Part shown: positions 43,317 through 52,194 of the stretch, piece by piece | How positions within the stretch are numbered: position 1 is the stretch's first letter | Layout of the letters: every line of letters starts with the position of its first letter | From: an uncultured Christensenellaceae bacterium | GTDB lineage: Bacteria; Bacillota; Clostridia; Christensenellales; UBA3700 | Reading direction: 5' to 3' | NCBI GenBank assembly: GCA_944381325.1 | Contig: CALWKS010000001.1 | Location: 434,001 to 498,000 of the forward strand | Length of the DNA: 64,000 bases | Notes under the pieces: model-generated | Databases searched by the model: none | Told to the model about the DNA's origin: nothing | What the model saw: only the letters and a program-made list of their open reading frames with translations | Made by a program: the position numbers and the translations under genes

Positions 43317-43661
43317 TTACGCTTTAGCCTTTTCGCAGAGAGCTGCAAATGCCGCGCTGTCGTTTACCGCGATATCTGCGAGAACCTTTCTGTTGAGGTC
43401 GATACCCTGCTTCTTAAGACCGTTCATAAATCTGCTGTAAGAAAGACCGTTCATTCTTGCAGCTGCGTTGATACGAGCGATCCACAGCTGACGGAACTGT
43501 CTCTTCTTGTTCTTTCTGCCGACGTACGCATAATTCTGCGACTTCATTACGGCTTCACGAGCGATTCTGTAGAGTTTGGACTTAGCGCCCCAATAACCCT
43601 TTGCTGCCTTCAATATCTTTCTGCGTTTCTTAACTGCGTTTACGCCTCTTTTAATTCTCAT
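43317..43661 (-). CDS. rplT: 50S ribosomal protein L20
   Basis: A 114-residue ribosomal protein needed for early assembly of the large subunit. [18 protein letters not shown] at the start and [20 protein letters not shown] near residue 60 are diagnostic. In many Firmicutes L20 also binds its own mRNA leader and represses the operon; the leader of infC here shows an attenuator that may be that site. It is the third gene after infC and rpmI. Confidence 0.96.
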   Translation of the reverse strand: MRIKRGVNAVKKRRKILKAAKGYWGAKSKLYRIAREAVMKSQNYAYVGRKNKKRQFRQLWIARINAAARMNGLSYSRFMNGLKKQGIDLNRKVLADIAVNDSAAFAALCEKAKA

Positions 43662-43677
43662 ATTCCTATACCTCCGA

Positions 43678-43866
43678 TTAGATCATACCCTTTATGGTTT
43701 TAGCCTGGGTCTGGTCGACGAATGCCGCCTTTCTCAAACCGCGCTTTCTCTTGGGTGATTTTTTGCTAAGAATATGTCTGCGGTTCATCTTAGCTCTCTT
43801 AATTTTGCCGCTTCCGGTCAGCGAAAAACGCTTTTTCGCGCCGCTATGTGATTTTTGTTTTGGCAT
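43678..43866 (-). CDS. rpmI: 50S ribosomal protein L35
   Basis: A 62-residue basic protein of the large subunit. I start at ATG 43866 ([14 protein letters not shown]) with GGAGG upstream; five extra codons are open before it but lack a site. [19 protein letters not shown] in the middle is typical. It sits between infC and rplT as in most bacteria. Confidence 0.95.
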   Translation of the reverse strand: MPKQKSHSGAKKRFSLTGSGKIKRAKMNRRHILSKKSPKRKRGLRKAAFVDQTQAKTIKGMI

Positions 43867-43893
43867 TTTTCTGTCCTCCAAAAATGTTTTCGA

Positions 43894-44406
43894 TTATTTT
43901 TTCGCAATTGGTATGAGCAGCATTGCAACCACTCTGCCTTCCGTTGTCGGGGGCTTATCCATCTGCGCGTTATCCTTGACGAGTTCAAAGAAATCAGTCA
44001 TAACCTTGAGCGCAAGTTCAGGTCTCGCCTGCTGTCTGCCCTTAAGTCTGATAGAAACTCTGACTCTGTTGCCGTCGCTTATGAACTTGTTTGCCTGCTT
44101 TGCCTTTGTATTGAGGTCTCCGACGTCTATCGTTGCGCTGAGCCAAACTTCTTTGACTTCAACGACTTTCTGGTTTTTCTTGTTTTCTTTCTCGCGTTTT
44201 GTAGTCTCGTAACGGTACTTGCCGTAATCCATGATCTTGCATACGGGCGGTTTCGCAGTGGGCGAAATGAGTACGAGATCGAGATTTTGTTCGTCCGCGA
44301 TGGCGTTCGCCTCTCTGGACGACATGATGCCGAGCTGAGAACCGTCGGCGCCGAGAAGTCTGACTTCCTTTTCCCTGATGTCGGAATTGATAAGCAGCTC
44401 TTTGAT
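43894..44406 (-). CDS. infC: Translation initiation factor IF-3, AUC start
   Basis: A 170-residue factor that binds the 30S subunit and checks start codons. The first ATG (44325 side) would remove the N-terminal domain. The frame is open upstream and encodes KELLINSDIREKEVRLLGA, the normal IF-3 N-terminus. An AGGAGG site (44415-44420) lies eight bases before an ATC at 44404-44406, so I take that rare codon as the start. Rare AUU/AUC-type starts in infC are known to give self-control, because IF-3 rejects them. The C-terminal region SIRLKGRQQARPELALKVM is complete. It is first in the infC-rpmI-rplT operon. Confidence 0.88.
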   Translation of the reverse strand: MKELLINSDIREKEVRLLGADGSQLGIMSSREANAIADEQNLDLVLISPTAKPPVCKIMDYGKYRYETTKREKENKKNQKVVEVKEVWLSATIDVGDLNTKAKQANKFISDGNRVRVSIRLKGRQQARPELALKVMTDFFELVKDNAQMDKPPTTEGRVVAMLLIPIAKK

Positions 44407-44423
44407 AAGCGTATCCTCCTGAA

Positions 44424-44462
44424 GATAAAAATAGTGGGCAACAAATTACAGATGTTGCCCAC
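44424..44462 (-). terminator. Attenuator in the infC leader (probable L20 leader)
   Basis: GTGGGCAACA and TGTTGCCCAC (44453-44462 and 44434-44443) form a perfect 10-pair stem followed by TATTTTTATC, just before the infC ribosome binding site. Position and form fit the transcription attenuator of L20-regulated leaders; I did not match the full L20 motif. Confidence 0.7.
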
Positions 44463-44542
44463 ATAAAAACTTTAAATCCGTTTTATTAACCGCGTCTGAC
44501 CTGAGGCGACGGGTGAGAACAAGTCTGCTTTGTTACGGTAAT

Positions 44543-44571
44543 ATATTACCTTAATCGCCTTTAGTTGTCAA
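44543..44571 (-). promoter_or_regulatory. infC: Promoter of the infC operon with an overlapping palindrome
   Basis: A perfect TTGACA (44566-44571), 17 bases and TAATAT (44543-44548). The -10 box lies within a perfect 14-base palindrome, GGTAATATATTACC (44537-44550), which could be an operator. Confidence 0.75.
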
Positions 44572-44626
44572 CGGTTTTTCAGCGGTTTTTATTAATTTTT
44601 TGCGATTTCAACCTGAAAATCTCATT

Positions 44627-45616
44627 TCAGGCGTTATTTTCAGCAGAATTCTCTTCAGAATTTACTTTTGCCTTCTTTAATCCAGCCTCGTAAGCGTTGA
44701 TAACGTTGTATATCTGCTTGCGGAAATAAGCGCTGGTCATTATCAGGAACGCGCCCAGAATGCTTATTGCTCCGTCCGGGAAGACGTAAAGCGCGTTGTA
44801 AGTGAACGAGTACGTCCATGCGCTGCCGAAACCGTAATCAGCCGCGTATTCTCCGAAGAATACCGCACCTGAAATAACGTGGCAGAAATATCTGAGGCAT
44901 ACGCCTGCGAGAATACCGAGAGAAAGCGCGATGCCGTCTCTTACTCTGTCAGGCAACTTATCGAGCTTGGTAAACAGCTTTCTGAAAATACCGCCGCAGA
45001 GACCCACCATAGCGAAAGCGAGCGGATAATCGAGTATGTACTGAATGGGATGCACTACCCACGGGTCCTGAACAGACTGAAGCAAGCCGTAGATAAAGCC
45101 GCACATTACGCCCTTTCTTATGCCGAACATATAAGAATAAAGTGCCAGCGGAAGCAGCGAGAACAGCGTGATAGAGCCGCCGTAAGGCGCTTTAAACATT
45201 CTTATATAAGAAAGACCGAAAGAGAGCGCGATGCATACCGCCGCATAGACAATAGAGGTCGTATGAGCTCTGCCCGTATGTTTCTTGGTGTCTATCATCA
45301 TAAACACGACGAAAAGACCGATTATCAGGACTGCAAACAAAGCGATAAGCAGTATCTGATATTTTTCGGTATACGTTTCTCCCGCTTGAAAATCGGTTAC
45401 GATGTTTGCGATAGCGATGCCCAATGCGTAACCGAAAGCAATACCGATACAGATGATCGTAGCCTTTTTCATATTATCGCGTTTGAAGGCGTAAACCAAT
45501 GCGAGAGCTATGATCATCACAGCGAGAAGAATAAGTCCCACACAGAGCGAAATGCCGCGCAGGTCTTTGAAATTGAAGTAATTCTCATACTCCGCTCCCA
45601 AAAGATAATTGAACAT
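44627..45616 (-). CDS. thiT: ThiT-like thiamine ECF transporter component with an N-terminal membrane extension
   Basis: A 329-residue membrane protein. The true start is ATG 45616, just after the riboswitch expression platform; the longer open frame runs through the aptamer and is not used. The C-terminal ~190 residues are the ThiT fold (six helices) with the thiamine-site region FGSAWTYSFTYN near residue 275. Residues about 20-110 add three more helices and a loop not found in standard ThiT (about 190 residues). Together with the TPP riboswitch this makes thiamine the likely cargo. The energising ECF module is not in the window. Confidence 0.8.
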   Translation of the reverse strand: MFNYLLGAEYENYFNFKDLRGISLCVGLILLAVMIIALALVYAFKRDNMKKATIICIGIAFGYALGIAIANIVTDFQAGETYTEKYQILLIALFAVLIIGLFVVFMMIDTKKHTGRAHTTSIVYAAVCIALSFGLSYIRMFKAPYGGSITLFSLLPLALYSYMFGIRKGVMCGFIYGLLQSVQDPWVVHPIQYILDYPLAFAMVGLCGGIFRKLFTKLDKLPDRVRDGIALSLGILAGVCLRYFCHVISGAVFFGEYAADYGFGSAWTYSFTYNALYVFPDGAISILGAFLIMTSAYFRKQIYNVINAYEAGLKKAKVNSEENSAENNA

Positions 45617-45742
45617 AAAAAAACTCCTTAAAGCTAAGGAGAACTCGAAAATACCTGAAAGATTTTTGCTTCCTTTCGCAAGTATTAACTTGACCAAGTT
45701 CAAAGGGTATTTCTCAGCCGCATTTGCAGCACCCCTAGCTTT
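45617..45742 (-). promoter_or_regulatory. TPP riboswitch with SD-sequestering terminator
   Basis: On the minus strand the aptamer shows GGGGTGCTGC, GGCTGAGAAATACCC, TTTGAACTTGGTCAAG and TAATACTTGCG in the order of the TPP (Thi-box) consensus. Downstream the sequence CTCCTT-AGCTTT-AAGGAG with seven T forms a terminator that contains the ribosome binding site AAGGAG of the thiT gene, so TPP can shut off both transcription and translation. AGCTAGGG at the 5' end can pair with the terminator arm as the alternative fold. Confidence 0.88.
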
Positions 45743-45748
45743 GTCTCT

Positions 45749-45777
45749 ATTATAGTAACGCGCGCGAATAATGTCAA
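45749..45777 (-). promoter_or_regulatory. Promoter of the TPP riboswitch and thiT
   Basis: A consensus promoter: TTGACA (45772-45777), 17 bases, TATAAT (45749-45754). The transcript starts at about the first base of the aptamer. Confidence 0.85.
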
Positions 45778-45832
45778 TTATTTGAATGTGCTTTAAATAA
45801 TCAGATTTGATTTTTCTTTTTGTCCGAGACAA

Positions 45833-46091
45833 CAGGACTCCGGCATGTTGATATCATAATTTTTTTAATTACTTTGTTAAATATATTATTAGTTTATCCT
45901 GTTTGCGTCTGCATACTCTTATAATCCCGAAGCAATTTACGAAAACCCGTTTCGAAGTGTTTTGAGCGAGAGGATTTGTGGGTAAACGCGAAGAGCCTCG
46001 GGGGTAATACTCTTCCTCAATACTTACGCCGTATATTGCCGAAGAAACTCAACGCGAACGCAAGCGAGAATGTGCGTTTTGTTAAAATACA
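45833..46091. other. Intergenic region
   Basis: No gene supported. It contains a diverged second copy of the sequence GGTAATACTCTT (about 46002-46013, and inside the pgi terminator at about 46106-46117); nothing else stands out. Confidence 0.35.
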
Positions 46092-46133
46092 AGAAAAAGA
46101 CCCGCGGTAATACTCTTGCGGTATTATCGCGGG
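46092..46133 (-). terminator. Terminator of pgi
   Basis: CCCGCGATAATAC pairs with GTATTACCGCGGG (13 positions, one mismatch) and is followed on the minus strand by TCTTTTTC. It lies 71 bases after the pgi stop. Confidence 0.75.
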
Positions 46134-46203
46134 GATTTGACACAGTATTTTAGCAAACAAGCCGTTCACAGCGCGCGAGCGTTGTTTTCTTCGGCAGAAA
46201 AAA

Positions 46204-47619
46204 TCAAATGATATATTTGTTCAGCTTCTGAGGAGCGTTGGCAAGTTCTGCTCTCTTCTCGTCGTAACCGGGACGACCGAGAAGCGCGTAAGTTGCGTTC
46301 TTTCCTTCTTCGACTCCGGGCTGATTAAAGGTATCGATGCCGAGAAGCGCGCCTGCATATGCGGTCTTGAGCATGAAGAACATAAGAAGTTCGCCCAGGG
46401 TGAACTCGTTGAGTACGGGGAGCATGATAGTATGATTGAGCTTGCCTGCCTTGGTAAGAGCGTACTCGGTAGCCTTTCTTTCAGCGGTGATAAGTTCATT
46501 CATAGTATGTCCGCACAGGAAGTTTACGTTGGGGAACTCTTCGCAACCCTGAGGGATCTTTACGTCAGCGCGGTAATTGTCTACGCCGATAAAGGTGATG
46601 ACCTTATCGTAAGGACCTTCAGCATAAAGCTGTACCTGGCTGTGCTGATCGGTAACGCCGAGGGATTTGACAGGAGTCTGTCCCTTATTGCAAGCGGTGC
46701 CGTCAAGATTCTTGTTCTTGCCGAGGCTTTCCGCCCACAGCTGAGCATACCAGTCGGCAACGAACTTGAGACCGTCAGCGTAAGGCATCATGACAGAGAT
46801 ATTCTTACCTCTCTTCATAGCCATATACTGCATAAGAGCCGCAAGAAGCGCGGGGTTCTTCTTAACATTGGGAGTATTGCACTGCTCGTCCATATAGCGT
46901 GCACCCTGCAGCAATCCCTTGATATCGATATTTACAACCGCTGCGGGAAGCAGACCTACGGGGCAAAGCTCGCTGAATCTGCCGCCAACGCCGTCGGGGA
47001 TATAGAAAGTCTTATAACCTTCTTTCTGAGCGATTTTGATGAGGTTTCCGCTGTTTGCGGAAGTGGTTGCAATGATATGGTCCTTTGCCTTATCTCCGAG
47101 CTTGCTCTTCAGTATATCGTTGATGATAAGATACTGAGTCATTGTCTCAGAAGTGCTTCCGGACTTGGTTATAACGTTGAACATTGTCTTTTCAACGTCG
47201 ATGACGTCAAGAAGTGCCGCCATTCTCTCAGGGTCGACGTTGTCTTCGACATAGAACTTGGGTCCCTTACGCTTACGCTTGGGCAGATCGTTGTAATGCA
47301 GATGGCAGATAGCCTGGAAAGCGGCTATAGGACCGAGAGCGCTTCCGCCGATACCGAGAACTACGAAGTATTCGAAATTCTTGCGGATATGTTTAGCTGT
47401 AGCGAGAATGTCTTCTACAATCTCGTCCTGATTGTACGGAAGTTCCGTCCAACCCATCATGCCCTTGCCTCTGCCTGCGGTAACCGCAGCGAAAGCAGCT
47501 TCGACCTCTTCTACGTAAGAAGCGATCTGTCTTTCAGTAAAGCCCTCGTGTCCGACGGACTTATTCATCATATTGTTGAAATCAACGCGGATTCTGAGTT
47601 CTTTTTTGTTATATCGCAT
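46204..47619 (-). CDS. pgi: Glucose-6-phosphate isomerase
   Basis: A 471-residue glycolytic enzyme interconverting glucose-6-P and fructose-6-P. I start at ATG 47619 with AAGGAG upstream. VLGIGGSALGP near residue 83, KSGSTSETMTQYLI near 150, VGGRFSELCPVG near 205, and AESLGKNKNLDG plus VTDQHSQVQLYAEG near 300-335 carry the family residues, including the catalytic Glu and His. The length matches the short Gram-positive type. A leader of about 150 bases with a GACGGCGT/GCGTCGTC hairpin lies between promoter and start; its role is unknown. Confidence 0.95.
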   Translation of the reverse strand: MRYNKKELRIRVDFNNMMNKSVGHEGFTERQIASYVEEVEAAFAAVTAGRGKGMMGWTELPYNQDEIVEDILATAKHIRKNFEYFVVLGIGGSALGPIAAFQAICHLHYNDLPKRKRKGPKFYVEDNVDPERMAALLDVIDVEKTMFNVITKSGSTSETMTQYLIINDILKSKLGDKAKDHIIATTSANSGNLIKIAQKEGYKTFYIPDGVGGRFSELCPVGLLPAAVVNIDIKGLLQGARYMDEQCNTPNVKKNPALLAALMQYMAMKRGKNISVMMPYADGLKFVADWYAQLWAESLGKNKNLDGTACNKGQTPVKSLGVTDQHSQVQLYAEGPYDKVITFIGVDNYRADVKIPQGCEEFPNVNFLCGHTMNELITAERKATEYALTKAGKLNHTIMLPVLNEFTLGELLMFFMLKTAYAGALLGIDTFNQPGVEEGKNATYALLGRPGYDEKRAELANAPQKLNKYII

Positions 47620-47774
47620 AAAAAAATCTCCTTTTGTTCTAGCGCGCAAAAAAATATGGCGCAACGTATTCTTACATTTATCGGGACGACGCGTTACGCC
47701 GTCGCAAAAAACACTCGAAAACCAAACCGAAAACGTATTTTTTCACGTTTTAGCCCATTTGCACACCGCAATTT

Positions 47775-47803
47775 ATATTATACCAGAACGCCGAAAATGT
47801 CAA
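47775..47803 (-). promoter_or_regulatory. Promoter of pgi
   Basis: TTGACA (47798-47803), 17 bases, TAATAT (47775-47780). A second possible -10 (TATAAT) lies two bases nearer. It overlaps the end of the upstream gene. Confidence 0.7.
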
Positions 47804-48609
47804 CGGGTTGAGGCTTTGATTTCACAGTCTTTTAAAAATTCGAACGCCGCTTTGAGTTCGCTCTCGTCTTTATAGCTCTTTGTATACACTTCCATAAGGC
47901 AAGGACCGCAGTAGCCTGCCTCTGCAAGAGCGGCGTAGAGTTTTTTAAAATCGAACCTGCCTTTACCGGGAAGGCACAGATTTCCGCAGTCGTCATAATC
48001 GCATAGATGCACGGTTTTAAGTCTTCCCTTCATCACGTCAAGGTATTCTCTCCAGTCGATCTCGGACTGCATCGCCTGCTTTATATCCAGCACAGCACCC
48101 AGCTTGGGGCAGCGGTCTTTTATCGCGGCATAGAATGAAGGATTTGAAAAGTATGCCCAGTGCACGTTTTCATAACAAAGCGTAACGCCGTATTTTCCTG
48201 CAATATCGCAGAGAATATTCACTCTTTCTGAAATGAGGTCATAATTAAAACTGTACTTGACAGCCTTCTTAAGCATCGTAGCGCCGTGGAAGGTATAGTT
48301 GTGCGCGCCTATCTGCTCCGCTATTCTGCAAACCGACTCGAAAGTCTCGAGCGCGTCTTTATATGCACGGTCGTTAAGGCTGTAAAGCTCAGGCTCGAAC
48401 TGATTGGTAAGCGCGTGCACTGAATGAACACACATATCCTTAGCAACTGCGAGTTTCTTTAAAAGCACGTCTCCGAATTCAGGCGTATATTCGCATCTCG
48501 AAGCGAAAAAAACTTCGCATACGTCCGCACCCAGCGCGGCTATCCTTTCAAGAGCTTCTTCAGTGTAAAGCCTCGGAAAAAACGAGGCTGTAGATATTCC
48601 TGTTTTCAT
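47800..48609 (-). CDS. Sugar phosphate isomerase/epimerase-like TIM barrel protein
   Basis: A 269-residue protein of the AP endonuclease-2/xylose-isomerase-like TIM barrel group. VHSVHALTNQFEPELYS near residue 65, YTFHGATM near 105, TLCYENVHWAYFSN near 145 (likely metal ligands Glu, Asn, His), LGAVLDIKQAM near 172, VHLCDYDDCGNLCLPGKG near 200 and CLMEVY near 242 mark the metal-binding pocket. The substrate is unknown. The start is placed at ATG 48609 because the promoter's start point falls at that codon; ATG 48615 is an alternative. It precedes pgi but pgi has its own promoter. Confidence 0.75.
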   Translation of the reverse strand: MKTGISTASFFPRLYTEEALERIAALGADVCEVFFASRCEYTPEFGDVLLKKLAVAKDMCVHSVHALTNQFEPELYSLNDRAYKDALETFESVCRIAEQIGAHNYTFHGATMLKKAVKYSFNYDLISERVNILCDIAGKYGVTLCYENVHWAYFSNPSFYAAIKDRCPKLGAVLDIKQAMQSEIDWREYLDVMKGRLKTVHLCDYDDCGNLCLPGKGRFDFKKLYAALAEAGYCGPCLMEVYTKSYKDESELKAAFEFLKDCEIKASTR

Positions 48610-48616
48610 ATACATT

Positions 48617-48644
48617 ATTATATCATTATTTATATCCGTTGCAA
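48617..48644 (-). promoter_or_regulatory. Promoter giving a leaderless message for the TIM barrel gene
   Basis: TTGCAA (48639-48644), 16 bases, TATAAT (48617-48622). Transcription should begin at about 48610, at or next to the ATG 48607-48609, and no ribosome binding site precedes the gene. Confidence 0.5.
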
Positions 48645-48837
48645 CTCATTTCTGCGAATATGTATCCTGATTTCTCTGTTTTACAAACATTTAATCAACA
48701 CAATCCCGCACTGTGTCCACATATAATTCTGTTTACAAAAATTTGACATTTGCATTGCAGATTTTCACTTATTCAACGATTGTGTATTTTATATAATTAT
48801 GATATATTATATATGTTAAAAATTCAAAGGAGAGATT

Positions 48838-51438
48838 ATGGCTAAGTTTACCAGATGGCTTTTAAAGTACAGATATATCGTACTGGGCGTGCTGATCATT
48901 CTGCTCGCGCTTTCTGTCGTAGGCAGTATGCTTGTCAATAAAGAGAGCGACGTTTTGTCTTATCTCGATAAAGACAGCGACACCGTAAAAGGCAAAGAGA
49001 TCCTTAATCAGGAATTCTCTATTGTCGGCGACTGTACGATAGGATTGTCTTATTTGAACAAAGAAGAAGTTGCTGACATCATTGATCAATTTGAAAAAAG
49101 CGATAAAATCGGTCAGACAAAAATTACAGAAAACGGCAAGGAAGTCAACCTGCTCAGCAAGCTCGTATGGATGGGTACTTTCGACGACCTGAATCTGCTC
49201 AGCGATTACATAGACATCGACCCGATGATGAAACAGCTTCAGAACAAATTCCAGCTTTCCACTGACGGTATCGAAACATTTGTCGTAAACCTTTACTTTA
49301 TCCGTTCAGGTTCAGACAATGCCGTTATAGACGCTCTTGACGAAGCTGAAGAAATCATCCAAGCCACCTATGAAAAGAAAATTAAAGCCGGAGAACTCAA
49401 TATCTCCGTAGAAGATTGCTATTACATAGGCGGTATGGCTCAGAATGCGCGCGTTCTCGTAGACAGTTCTGTCAACGACATGCCCAAATTCGTAGCCGCT
49501 GCAGTCGTATGCGTATTCATAATACTGCTTATTTCAACAAACAGCTACCTTGAGCCTATAATCTTCCTTGCTACTCTCGGCATTTCGATTCTGCTGAATA
49601 TGGGTACCAACCTTATTGCCGGCAACCCGATAGGCACGATATCAACGATCACGTCTTCGTGTTCGTCTATTCTGCAGCTGGCAATTTCAATGGACTACTC
49701 GATATTCCTGATGCACACTTATTATGAAGAGAGACGCACCGGAAAAGACCCCAAAGAAGCGCTTATATCCGCAATGCCCAAGACTTTGAAATCAATCCTG
49801 GCAAGCGCTCTGACAACAATTGGCGGTTTCGTGGCGCTGTTCTTCATGACTTACGGCATGGGTTACGACCTCGGTTTCGTACTCGCAAAAGGCGTTCTGC
49901 TCTCTCTGCTTGCAGTCTTATTCGTACAGCCGATACTTATTCTCTTCTGCCGTAAACTCATAGACAAAACGCATCACGACTGGATAATCACCCCGAGACT
50001 CAACTTCGTAGGCAAGACGATAACCAACAAAGGTATCGCTATTTTCGTACTCGTGCTGTGCGTTGCTATTGCTATTCCTTCATCGATACTACAAAGCAAA
50101 GCTCCGCTCAACTATATTACCATGACGGAAGAAACGCCTGTCGAAGAAATGTCTCTGCCTCAAAGAGAGATATCTCAGCTCAACAACCAGATAATCATGT
50201 GCGTGCCCGTAACTTATGAAAACACTACGGACGGCACTCCCAACTACAGCCAGACAGCCGCATATACTATCGATCTGTCAAAGCAATACGACTTTATCGA
50301 CAAAATCAAAGTGATCGGCTCTGATGCTGACACTGCCGCAAACAGCATAGAAGGATACGGCAGCGCGCAGGTTACCGACATATTCTCTCTCGGCACGATG
50401 ATCACGTCTGACACTCTCACTGCGCTTAAATCCACTGCTGCGTGGCCGCTTATAGCAGGCACTCTTGAGGATCAGCTTTTCTCAAGCTTTATTTCCAATA
50501 TCGACGACACCGCTCCGGGATCTCAGCACTATATGCTGTATACGATAAATCTTACGGGAGCAGCCGAAGACGTTGAAAGTTACAATGCTATGCTCAAGAT
50601 AAGGAACATTGCCAACAATTGTTTCGGAGCAGAAAACGTATATATCACCGGTCTCGTTCAGGGTGCATATGAACTCTACTCCGTAACCCCCGACGACTTC
50701 ACCATGGTCAACGTTCTCAGCGCAGTCATAGTATTCGTAGTATTGCTTCTGACATTCCGTAAGCCGATAATGAGCGTAATCCTTCTGCTTGTCATCGAAA
50801 CGGGTATCTGGGCAAACCTCACTCTCGTATATCTGATAGGCACAAAGATAAACTTTATAGCTTATCTGATAGTAAGCGCTATACAGCTTGGTGCTACAGT
50901 CGACTACGCTATCCTCTTCACAAGCAAATATTACGAAGAAAAAGAATATTGCACGGGACTTACAGCCGTAAAGAACGCGATACACCGCGCAGCGCCCAGC
51001 GTTATAACTTCAGCCGCGATATTGATATTCGCCTGCGTATCTGTCAACACTCTTACGACCAACGTGATAGTTGCGCAGATAACAAGACTTATAGCAATCG
51101 GTACGGTATTCAGCCTTATCCTGGTATTCACGCTGTTGCCTTCCATCCTCTCTCTTAAAGAAAGAGTTACCCGCCAGCTGTATATCAAACGCGGTAAAGG
51201 CGACCCCGACGAAGGCAAAGACGACGTGCCTATTTATGACAAGAAGGCTCAGGCGAAAGGTCTTGCAAAAGCCGCTAAAATCGGTCTTAAAGGCGTAATA
51301 ATCGGCGGCGTAAGCGCTGCTGAACTCGAACAGGAAACCGCTCTACCCACTCAGGAAGCTCAAGCAGTAAATGAACAATCTTCTGAAGCAGAGCCTGCTC
51401 CCGAAAAGTCTGAGACAAAGAAGAAAAAGAATAAGTAA
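48838..51438 (+). CDS. MMPL/RND-family membrane transporter
   Basis: An 866-residue exporter with two repeats, each one helix, a large outside domain and five more helices. The first helix covers residues 13-33; the outside domains span about 35-215 and 445-620. The membrane core includes SISMDYSIFLMHTYYEERR near 280 and AIQLGATVDYAILFTSKYYEE near 680, with Asp residues where proton relay acids lie in MMPL/HpnN-like proteins. The C-terminal 80 residues are charged and low in complexity (Ala/Glu/Lys-rich). It probably moves lipids or other hydrophobic compounds; the cargo is unknown. AAAGGAGAG precedes the ATG. It is a single-gene unit. Confidence 0.85.
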   Translation: MAKFTRWLLKYRYIVLGVLIILLALSVVGSMLVNKESDVLSYLDKDSDTVKGKEILNQEFSIVGDCTIGLSYLNKEEVADIIDQFEKSDKIGQTKITENGKEVNLLSKLVWMGTFDDLNLLSDYIDIDPMMKQLQNKFQLSTDGIETFVVNLYFIRSGSDNAVIDALDEAEEIIQATYEKKIKAGELNISVEDCYYIGGMAQNARVLVDSSVNDMPKFVAAAVVCVFIILLISTNSYLEPIIFLATLGISILLNMGTNLIAGNPIGTISTITSSCSSILQLAISMDYSIFLMHTYYEERRTGKDPKEALISAMPKTLKSILASALTTIGGFVALFFMTYGMGYDLGFVLAKGVLLSLLAVLFVQPILILFCRKLIDKTHHDWIITPRLNFVGKTITNKGIAIFVLVLCVAIAIPSSILQSKAPLNYITMTEETPVEEMSLPQREISQLNNQIIMCVPVTYENTTDGTPNYSQTAAYTIDLSKQYDFIDKIKVIGSDADTAANSIEGYGSAQVTDIFSLGTMITSDTLTALKSTAAWPLIAGTLEDQLFSSFISNIDDTAPGSQHYMLYTINLTGAAEDVESYNAMLKIRNIANNCFGAENVYITGLVQGAYELYSVTPDDFTMVNVLSAVIVFVVLLLTFRKPIMSVILLLVIETGIWANLTLVYLIGTKINFIAYLIVSAIQLGATVDYAILFTSKYYEEKEYCTGLTAVKNAIHRAAPSVITSAAILIFACVSVNTLTTNVIVAQITRLIAIGTVFSLILVFTLLPSILSLKERVTRQLYIKRGKGDPDEGKDDVPIYDKKAQAKGLAKAAKIGLKGVIIGGVSAAELEQETALPTQEAQAVNEQSSEAEPAPEKSETKKKKNK

Positions 51439-51466
51439 AATCTTACTCAGCAACAACAATTGATAA

Positions 51467-51490
51467 GTCGCTCAATCGAGCGGCTTTTTC
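51467..51490 (+). terminator. Terminator of the MMPL gene
   Basis: GTCGCTC pairs with GAGCGGC (one G-U) around AATC, followed by five T, 28 bases after the stop codon. Confidence 0.85.
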
Positions 51491-51754
51491 AATGTTATAA
51501 ATTCAATTTTCGATAAGAATTTCTGCTGTTGAATTCAGTATTTTTTAAAGCTTTCAAAATACTTTATAACGGAATTCGGATATAAATCTTTCCTTCGATA
51601 CACAGATAAAGTATGATTGAATTAACGATCAAATAATACTTTATACTTTATATGTGGTTTTCTGTATGAATAATATTTGCCGTGAATTGAAATATCTGAC
51701 GATATTACTTCACATATACTCACCTTTCAGACATCTTGACAATGCCTGCTCAAA
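51491..51754. other. AT-rich gap between convergent units
   Basis: Nothing supported: A+T rich, with no ribosome binding site plus frame and no conserved RNA seen. Confidence 0.4.
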
Positions 51755-51786
51755 ACAAAAAAAATGCCCCTCTCTTCCGAGAGGGA
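51755..51786 (-). terminator. Terminator of the ilv-ridA operon
   Basis: On the minus strand CCCTCTC and GAGAGGG pair around GGAA, then GCATTTTTTTT follows, about 20 bases after the ridA stop. Confidence 0.85.
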
Positions 51787-51806
51787 CTTTATAAGTCTTA
51801 ATCAAA

Positions 51807-52178
51807 TCAAAGTTCGCAGACAGTGTCTATTTCAACAAGTACGTTCTTGGGAAGCGTCTTAACAGCCACGCAAGAACGCGCGGGTTTTGACGTAAAGTGC
51901 TTTGCGTAAACCTCATTAAAGCGCGCGAAATCGCCCATATCCGCAAGGAAGCAAACAGTCTTGACAACCTTTGAAATGTCCGTTCCTGCCGCTTTCAGAA
52001 GGTTCTCGATATTGGTGCAAACAAGTTCTGTCTGCTCTTCGATCGTAGCGCCTTCGACGTTTCCGCTGGCGGGATTGATAGCAATCTGTCCGGACGTATA
52101 AACGACGCCGCCGCTTATTATTGCCTGTGAATAAGGTCCTATCGCCTGAGGTGCTTTGTCTGTGCTGACGTATTTCAT
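51807..52178 (-). CDS. ridA: RidA family enamine/imine deaminase
   Basis: A 123-residue trimeric enzyme that hydrolyses reactive enamines and imines released by threonine dehydratase, protecting PLP enzymes. I start at ATG 52178 with AGGAG upstream. Motifs: IGPYSQAIISGGVVYTSGQI near residue 14, the Arg/Cys site FTSKPARSCVAVKTLP near 95 (Arg binds the substrate carboxylate) and the C-terminal VLVEIDTVCEL. Being the gene right after ilvA in the ilv operon, it probably acts on the IlvA product, a pairing known from other bacteria. Confidence 0.92.
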   Translation of the reverse strand: MKYVSTDKAPQAIGPYSQAIISGGVVYTSGQIAINPASGNVEGATIEEQTELVCTNIENLLKAAGTDISKVVKTVCFLADMGDFARFNEVYAKHFTSKPARSCVAVKTLPKNVLVEIDTVCEL

Positions 52179-52194
52179 AATGATATCTCCTTTC

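Noticed and set aside
45617..45832. N-terminal extension of the ThiT frame through the riboswitch
   Set aside because: The extra 72 codons coincide with the TPP aptamer and promoter; the real start has its own ribosome binding site.
46432..47811. Plus-strand open frame of 459 codons opposite pgi
   Set aside because: Shadow of the pgi codon pattern; pgi has all catalytic motifs, a ribosome binding site and a promoter.
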